Source: JAAEUE01 sp039180225 (GTDB taxonomy: Bacteria > Pseudomonadota > Alphaproteobacteria > Rhizobiales > CAJQND01). Taken from it: a DNA stretch of 11,000 bases. The position numbers were made by a program, and so were the translations under genes. Positions within the stretch are counted from its first letter, which is position 1. Every line of letters starts with the position of its first letter. The notes beneath the pieces were generated by a model. It did not search any database. It worked only from the letters and a program-made list of their open reading frames with translations, and was not told the origin of the DNA. The stretch is taken from positions 1 through 11,000 of the forward strand of contig JBCDDQ010000161.1 in assembly GCA_039180225.1 (NCBI GenBank). Reading direction: 5' to 3'. This document shows positions 6,650 to 11,000 of this stretch, in pieces.

Positions 6650-7540
6650 GTGTCCAAGCCGGACGAAGAACAGCTGCTGAATGAGGCAGCCGACATATTC
6701 CTGCGCCTGCAAGAGGCGCCTGACGACCCAGCAGCAAAAGCGGTGCGGGATCGCTTTCTGTCCCGTGGAGAAGCCGAGCGCCGGGCATACGCGAAGATCA
6801 AGCGGACCTGGAAAGTCTCCGGCGCAGCCATGCGCCCGCCCAAGACCAATATTGTGTTGGCGTTGATTTTGCTCGCGGCAGCCACCTATTTCATTCTCCC
6901 GGAAGCGCGCACCTTCCTGCTGGCCGATTTCAGAACGGGCAATCAAGCCGAACGCGTCGCTCTGGTATCCGGCGATTTGGTTGACATGGATGCAGCAACC
7001 GCCTTGGTGGACAACACGAAATCTGGCGATCGTGATGTCCAACTGCTGCGCGGCGCAGCCTTCTTCAAAGTTGCCAAGAACCGCAGACCTTTCAAAGTCA
7101 ATCTGGACGAGATCACAGTCGAGGTGCTCGGGACCAGTTTTGAAACCGCAAAGGTCGATAACGAGATTTGGGTTTCGGTGTTTGAGGGTGTTGTGAAAGT
7201 CACTGCCGGCCAGCGCCAATGGCAGCTTACACAAGGTCAGAATTTGGTTTGGCGTGACGACGGTGGCGCCACCGTTAGCGCGATTGAAACGGGCAGGATC
7301 GCATCCTGGAGAACAAGCCTCTTCGTCGCCGATGCGACACCGTTCGAGCAGGTCGCCGCCGTGATCAGCCGACGTTTGCCGGGGACAATCATCATACCCA
7401 GTGAGGCCCTGGCAAACACTGAGGTCACCGGTACGTTCGACCTTTCTCAACCCGAAACTGCGTTGCGTGCCTTGGCAGCAACACGTGGAGCCAACGTGCT
7501 ATCAGCTTCGCCGCTGATAAGCATCATTCTGGCTCCGTAA
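6650..7540 (+). CDS. FecR-like anti-sigma/signal-transducing membrane protein
   Basis: Inner-membrane regulator that holds the ECF sigma factor in the cytoplasm and receives the signal from the receptor's periplasmic STN domain. The product is 296 aa. An N-terminal cytoplasmic anti-sigma part (about 1-63, with DIFLRLQEAPDDPAA and EAERRAYAKIKRTWK, like the FecR N-terminal domain) precedes one membrane helix (67-84). The periplasmic FecR domain runs at about 95-187, with RGAAFFKVAKNRRPFKV and VEVLGTSFETAKV (158-170), followed by WVSVFEGVVKV. The C-terminal 75 residues form an STN-like domain (PFEQVAAVISRRLPG ... VTGTFDLSQPETALRALA). The start is GTG 6650: an in-frame TGA at 6596 and no other start codon between leave it as the only good choice. 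GGAGC (6638-6642) may serve as ribosome site. The TAA at 7538 is directly followed by an A and seven Ts. Confidence 0.9.
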   Translation: MSKPDEEQLLNEAADIFLRLQEAPDDPAAKAVRDRFLSRGEAERRAYAKIKRTWKVSGAAMRPPKTNIVLALILLAAATYFILPEARTFLLADFRTGNQAERVALVSGDLVDMDAATALVDNTKSGDRDVQLLRGAAFFKVAKNRRPFKVNLDEITVEVLGTSFETAKVDNEIWVSVFEGVVKVTAGQRQWQLTQGQNLVWRDDGGATVSAIETGRIASWRTSLFVADATPFEQVAAVISRRLPGTIIIPSEALANTEVTGTFDLSQPETALRALAATRGANVLSASPLISIILAP

Positions 7541-7560
7541 ATTTTTTTCAAAATCACCCT

Positions 7561-7583
7561 TAAATAATTCGGACCCAATCCGT
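7561..7583 (+). promoter_or_regulatory. Candidate ECF (iron-starvation type) promoter for the receptor gene
   Basis: TAAAT (7561-7565) and CGT (7581-7583) are separated by 15 bases. Promoters of PvdS-like and related iron-starvation sigma factors have TAAAT and CGT about 16-17 bases apart, so this is close but one base short. It is in the 88 bp gap between the fecR-like gene and the receptor, exactly where a FecI-type promoter is expected, and would give a start near 7590 and a leader of about 40 bases. No second copy is seen before the sigma gene. Confidence 0.4.
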
Positions 7584-7628
7584 TCTGTAAGTGAAGGGAC
7601 ACTCGGGGCGCGGTTTAGGGGAGTAGGA

Positions 7629-9974
7629 ATGACGCGGTTCAAATATGGGGCAGGTGTGCTCCAGCTTGCAGTTGCATTTACACTTGTGCCCGGGTTGGGT
7701 CTGGCGGAAGTCAATCAGTTCGTGAACATCCCGGCCCAACCGCTGGAAGCGGCCATATCGGCGTTGGGCAAAGAAACAGAGCTGCGCGTCGCCGCAGCAA
7801 CAGAAACCCTTCGCGGTAAACTCAGCAATCCCGTTAAGGGGTACATGACACCTCATCAGGCTCTGAAAGAGATGATTTCGGGAACGGGCCTGGAAACCAA
7901 GCAGATCGATGCGGGCACCTTTGTGGTGGGGCAAGCAGCTCCAGGCAGGGTAAACGATGGTGAGATCAGTCTTGGACAGATCACCGTTCGGGGCGAACGC
8001 GTTGAGCGGAGCGTTTACGAGACAGCCTCGTCGGTGGTGGTAAAATCCGGCCAAGACATCGAGCGTACGCCTGGAACTCAAAACATTGAAGACGTTGTCC
8101 AGGACATTCCGAACGTCACAAATTTTGGCACTTCGAACTTTGTTCCCGCCATTCGCGGGCAAAACTCAAATGGACCGTCCGGCGGGGGCGCCTCCACCGT
8201 GTTTATCAACGGGTTTCTCCCGAGAATTACGGTAAGCGTTGATGGGCGGCCGCTCTCACCCGGCGAGCTGATTTATGGCAACACATCTGTTTGGGACTTG
8301 TCTGGGGTCGAGGTGTTCCGAGGCCCGCAGACGACCGCACAGGGCCTGAACGCGATTGCTGGCGCGATTTACATTCGTACGAACGACCCAACATACGAGC
8401 CGGAGACGACGGCCCAGGTGCAACGCAGTTCGTTCGATGGTGTCCGCGGATCCGGCATGATGAACATTCCGATTGTGCCCAACCAGCTGGCCATCCGCGG
8501 TGCTGTGGATTTCATAGGGCGCGATGTTTATGTCACCAACTTAACACCCGGACAGATTATCAACGGCGTCGATGCCAAGACAATCCGGCAGCTGGCCGCT
8601 CGCGTGAAACTGCTGTGGGAACCTGAGGGACTTCAGGGGTTCTCCAACAAGACGACATTTAGCTATTCCGACGGAAAATCGCCGCAACGTGAGTTCGCCG
8701 ACCAACCGTTCAGCGCCCTTCAACAACGAAACAATCAAGAAGCGGTGTCCTGGGAGTCGGGCGCCAAGGTTGTCATAAACGACACAGAGTATGAGGCGTC
8801 CGATCAAATCACGCTGAAAAACCAGTTCAGCTTTTCCGACTTCACCGTGGATCGGCTGTCGGCGGTTCCCGGCAACGGTACCGTGTCTATCGATGGTGAA
8901 GACATCATCAATGAGACAACCGCGTCCCTCAACCTTCTGGATGGCCGGCTCACCGGCGTCGTAGGTGTTGTGGCCCGCACCACTGATCAAGGATCTGTCT
9001 TCAACGTCACCAACTTCTTTGGCGGGATCTTGAACTTCTCCGACAAGAAAGAGAACTTCGGGGTGTTCTCTGAGCTGACATACAAGGTCACCGACAGGCT
9101 CGATGTGACGGCCGGTCTGCGCTATCAGCGCGACACACAAAAGCGGACGAGCACGCCTCTTGCACCAATCCCCGCGATGAATTTCAACGAGACCTTTGAC
9201 GCCGTTCTGCCGCGCTTCGTTATTGCGTATGACGTTTCTGAGGACCTGCGCATCGGTGCTCTGGCTTCAAAAGGCTACAATCCGGGGGGCGTTTCAGTAG
9301 ACTTCACCTCCATCTTCGCTGGTCTCGCAAGCCCGCCCTTTAGAACTTACAAAGAAGAGACGCTTTGGAACTATGAAGTGTTTGCACGCGCCAGTCTGAT
9401 GGAGGACAGACTGAAAGTGAACGCCAATGCATTCTACACCGATATCAAGGACAGCCAACGGACGACCACCACATTCATCAATATGTTCCCGACCACGGTC
9501 ATCGACAACGCAGAACGCTCGGAGAGCTATGGGTTCGAATTCTCCGCGGACTATCAGGCCACAGAGACGTTTCGGGCCTTTGGCGGATTTGGCCTGCTGG
9601 GCACAGAAATTCTGAAGTTCAGCTCAGACACAGCAGGGCGCCAGGGCAGCGACTTTGAGTTTGCACCGGCGGTCACTGCCAACTTTGGATTTGAATGGGA
9701 GATCATCCCCAATGTGAATTTTGGCATGAATGGCCGCTACAATGACGGCTATTTCAGTGATGACACAAACGCCCGGGCTCGCAAGGTGCCGGCCTACAAA
9801 GTCTTCAATATGAAACTGGACTATGCCCCCACGGAAAACGTCAAGATCTTCGGCTTCATCAACAACCTGTTCGATGAAAGATATGTCACCAACATCCAGC
9901 TGCCCGGAACCGGTCCGACGGGTGATGTCGGCAAGCCGTTTGAAGTCGGTGGCGGGGTGCGGATCCAGTTATAA
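7629..9974 (+). CDS. TonB-dependent outer-membrane receptor with STN signalling domain
   Basis: Outer-membrane transporter that imports a ligand using TonB energy and reports its presence to the FecR-like protein. The product is 781 aa. A signal peptide (1-26, probable cut after GLA) is followed by the periplasmic STN domain (about 30-101: VNIPAQPLEAAISALGKETE ... TFVVG). A TonB-box-like stretch (ISLGQITVRGE, 113-123) leads to the plug (about 125-255, with VSVDGRPLS and VEVFRGPQTTAQGLNAIAGA). A 22-strand-type barrel occupies 256-781, with late motifs FGFINNLFDERY and a glycine-rich last strand. The C-terminal residue is Leu rather than the usual aromatic. A strong ribosome site GGGGAG (7618-7623) lies 5 bp before ATG 7629. 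Sequence alone does not give the ligand: siderophore, haem, another metal complex or a carbohydrate are possible; a FecIR partner favours iron. Confidence 0.93.
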   Translation: MTRFKYGAGVLQLAVAFTLVPGLGLAEVNQFVNIPAQPLEAAISALGKETELRVAAATETLRGKLSNPVKGYMTPHQALKEMISGTGLETKQIDAGTFVVGQAAPGRVNDGEISLGQITVRGERVERSVYETASSVVVKSGQDIERTPGTQNIEDVVQDIPNVTNFGTSNFVPAIRGQNSNGPSGGGASTVFINGFLPRITVSVDGRPLSPGELIYGNTSVWDLSGVEVFRGPQTTAQGLNAIAGAIYIRTNDPTYEPETTAQVQRSSFDGVRGSGMMNIPIVPNQLAIRGAVDFIGRDVYVTNLTPGQIINGVDAKTIRQLAARVKLLWEPEGLQGFSNKTTFSYSDGKSPQREFADQPFSALQQRNNQEAVSWESGAKVVINDTEYEASDQITLKNQFSFSDFTVDRLSAVPGNGTVSIDGEDIINETTASLNLLDGRLTGVVGVVARTTDQGSVFNVTNFFGGILNFSDKKENFGVFSELTYKVTDRLDVTAGLRYQRDTQKRTSTPLAPIPAMNFNETFDAVLPRFVIAYDVSEDLRIGALASKGYNPGGVSVDFTSIFAGLASPPFRTYKEETLWNYEVFARASLMEDRLKVNANAFYTDIKDSQRTTTTFINMFPTTVIDNAERSESYGFEFSADYQATETFRAFGGFGLLGTEILKFSSDTAGRQGSDFEFAPAVTANFGFEWEIIPNVNFGMNGRYNDGYFSDDTNARARKVPAYKVFNMKLDYAPTENVKIFGFINNLFDERYVTNIQLPGTGPTGDVGKPFEVGGGVRIQL

Positions 9975-10002
9975 GCACCAGCTGATTGGGTGCGCTTGCA
10001 CG

Positions 10003-10908
10003 TTAACTGCCTGTTTTTGGCCGTTTGCGTTTTACGCCATAATTCGTGCTCAAGTAGTCGAGCACCAATTTCTCATCATCGGAGGGCAGCGGCTCCATAT
10101 CGTGTTCCTCAACCATATATTCAAAGAGTTCGATCCATCCCTCTCGTGTCTGGCCTTGCTGCACGACAAGACGCATGGAGTGACATGCGCCGCAATAGGC
10201 CTCGGTCTCCTCTTTTCCAACACCCTCTGGTAGCTTCAGCTCTTTGATCTGATAGCCAGGCTTTTCGGAAACACTCGCCACTTTCTCAGAGCTTTCAGCC
10301 TCCAAGGCGCTTGCCGCGGTCTTTGCAGGTTGCGATGTGCTGCCCATTTGCGCTGGCGTGTCTTGCCCACCCGTTGAATGGGTTCTCAGAAAAGCCAGCA
10401 AGTTTTCACGGTCGGCCTGTTTGCGCAAACCGGCAAACGCCATGCGCGTACCCTTCACTGCCTTGCGCGGCGCGGCCAGATAGCGGTGGAAAAATTCAAC
10501 CGTCCAGACGCCCCCGACCTCCTTAAGCGCCTTTGAGTACTTATAGCCTTCTGCGGAGGCCACATCTCTTCCGACCACACTCCAAAGGTTTGGGCCAACT
10601 TTATGTTTGCCGCCCTCACCAACGGTATGACAGGCTGCACACTTCTTGAACACTCGCTGCCCAGCCGCCGCATCGCCATCAGATGATGATGCAACCACAT
10701 TGTCGGATGTGGAAATATTCGCTTTGGGCGGCGATGCGGCCTTTGGTGTGCTTGGTTCTGCTTCATCGGCCTTTTCAGAGACCGCAACAGGCAAAGGCGT
10801 GGAGGGTGGCTGTGGCCAAAACTCTGTGACGACCAGAATGGTTGCGCCGGCCAGGGTGACGCCGCCCATGAAGCAGCTGATCCCAAACCATCTTTGGGTT
10901 GAATTCAT
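10003..10908 (-). CDS. Membrane-anchored two-haem cytochrome c
   Basis: Predicted periplasmic electron-carrier protein of 301 aa with an N-terminal anchor or uncleaved signal (hydrophobic 8-28) and a long Pro/Ala/Ser/Lys-rich linker (31-80). Domain 1 (about 78-176) is a class I cytochrome c of the mitochondrial or c2 type: haem motif CAACH at 90-94, KVGPNLWSVVGRDVA, and axial Met156 in KGTRMAFAGL. A second flexible linker (177-215) leads to domain 2 (about 218-291) with CGACH at 239-243 and a possible axial Met265 or Met271 in YMVEEHDMEPLP. Domain 2 resembles the small cytochrome parts found with periplasmic molybdenum enzymes such as sulfite dehydrogenases; this is from memory and tentative. 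It faces the receptor gene, 28 bp away, and is probably the second gene of a minus-strand unit whose upstream member lies past the right edge. Start ATG 10908 gives the hydrophobic N-terminus; its ribosome site is weak. Confidence 0.88.
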   Translation of the reverse strand: MNSTQRWFGISCFMGGVTLAGATILVVTEFWPQPPSTPLPVAVSEKADEAEPSTPKAASPPKANISTSDNVVASSSDGDAAAGQRVFKKCAACHTVGEGGKHKVGPNLWSVVGRDVASAEGYKYSKALKEVGGVWTVEFFHRYLAAPRKAVKGTRMAFAGLRKQADRENLLAFLRTHSTGGQDTPAQMGSTSQPAKTAASALEAESSEKVASVSEKPGYQIKELKLPEGVGKEETEAYCGACHSMRLVVQQGQTREGWIELFEYMVEEHDMEPLPSDDEKLVLDYLSTNYGVKRKRPKTGS

Positions 10909-10953
10909 ATGCAGTTTTCTGCCGAATCTATTGGTTTTCTAATGATGAGGCGG

Positions 10954-10980
10954 CGGCCCGGGTCTCATCAACCCGGGCCG
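10954..10980 (-). terminator. Strong hairpin, probable 3' end of an upstream minus-strand gene
   Basis: A perfect 10 bp stem, CGGCCCGGGT / ACCCGGGCCG (10954-10963 with 10971-10980), closes a 7-base loop. On the minus strand, a TAG stop (10991-10989) preceded by GTC ACG GCC lies 8 bases before the hairpin, as expected if a minus-strand gene ends there; only those codons are visible, so that gene cannot be identified. No T run follows on either strand, so it may be a transcript-stabilising stem rather than a full terminator. The cytochrome start is 45 bp further on. Confidence 0.45.
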
Positions 10981-11000
10981 ATCTCCAGCTAGGCCGTGAC

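Noticed and set aside
6506..7450. A 314-codon minus-strand frame across the fecR-like gene
   Set aside because: The + strand product has a membrane helix and clear FecR motifs; the antisense product looks random and Cys-rich.
8541..9140. A 199-codon minus-strand frame inside the receptor gene
   Set aside because: It lies wholly within the barrel coding region of a full-length receptor and shows no recognisable content.
9991..10002. GTGC/GCAC mini-hairpin as a terminator between the convergent genes
   Set aside because: The stem is only 4 bp with no adjacent T run in the right position for either strand.

Overview
The window looks like a chromosomal segment of an alphaproteobacterium, most likely Rhizobiales-like. 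It is fairly GC-rich and carries the block PduO-type cobalamin adenosyltransferase, rhomboid protease, etfB, etfA, 3-hydroxybutyryl-CoA dehydrogenase, an order I associate with that group from memory. A candidate RirA-type iron box points the same way. No RNA genes, CRISPR array, insertion sequence or prophage genes were seen.

Left part (1-5740), all on the + strand. The C-terminal part of a phosphonate-type ABC permease (phnE) runs in from the left edge. A cob(I)alamin adenosyltransferase and a rhomboid protease follow, 10 bp apart. Next come etfB and etfA (2 bp apart), the flavoprotein that passes electrons from acyl-CoA and related dehydrogenases to the quinone pool. A 290 bp gap holds a palindromic dispersed-type repeat and a clear intrinsic terminator. 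Then 3-hydroxybutyryl-CoA dehydrogenase is followed, after 4 bp, by a phytanoyl-CoA-dioxygenase-like Fe(II)/2-oxoglutarate oxygenase of unknown substrate. The theme is acyl-CoA oxidation, electron transfer and cofactor supply.

Middle part (5741-9974). An AT-richer 324 bp intergenic region with a strong sigma-70 promoter precedes a complete cell-surface signalling cassette: a FecI-like ECF sigma factor, a FecR-like membrane anti-sigma regulator, and a TonB-dependent outer-membrane receptor with the N-terminal signalling (STN) domain. Two regulatory candidates fit a two-tier circuit. A TGA-N9-TCA box (RirA/IRO type) overlaps the -35 of the sigma-gene promoter. A TAAAT-N15-CGT motif, resembling iron-starvation sigma promoters, lies just before the receptor gene. 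Together they suggest iron starvation making the sigma factor and ligand binding releasing it to transcribe the receptor. The ligand (siderophore, haem or other) cannot be read from the sequence.

Right part (9975-11000). A convergent minus-strand gene encodes a membrane-anchored cytochrome c with two haem-binding motifs, probably the electron acceptor of a periplasmic oxidoreductase. A strong perfect hairpin near the right edge probably ends another minus-strand gene that begins outside the window.

Most of the window is recognisable biology. The less ordinary points are the orphan surface-signalling cassette with its two candidate regulatory sites, the uncharacterised dioxygenase coupled to the hydroxyacyl-CoA dehydrogenase, and the two-domain anchored cytochrome.
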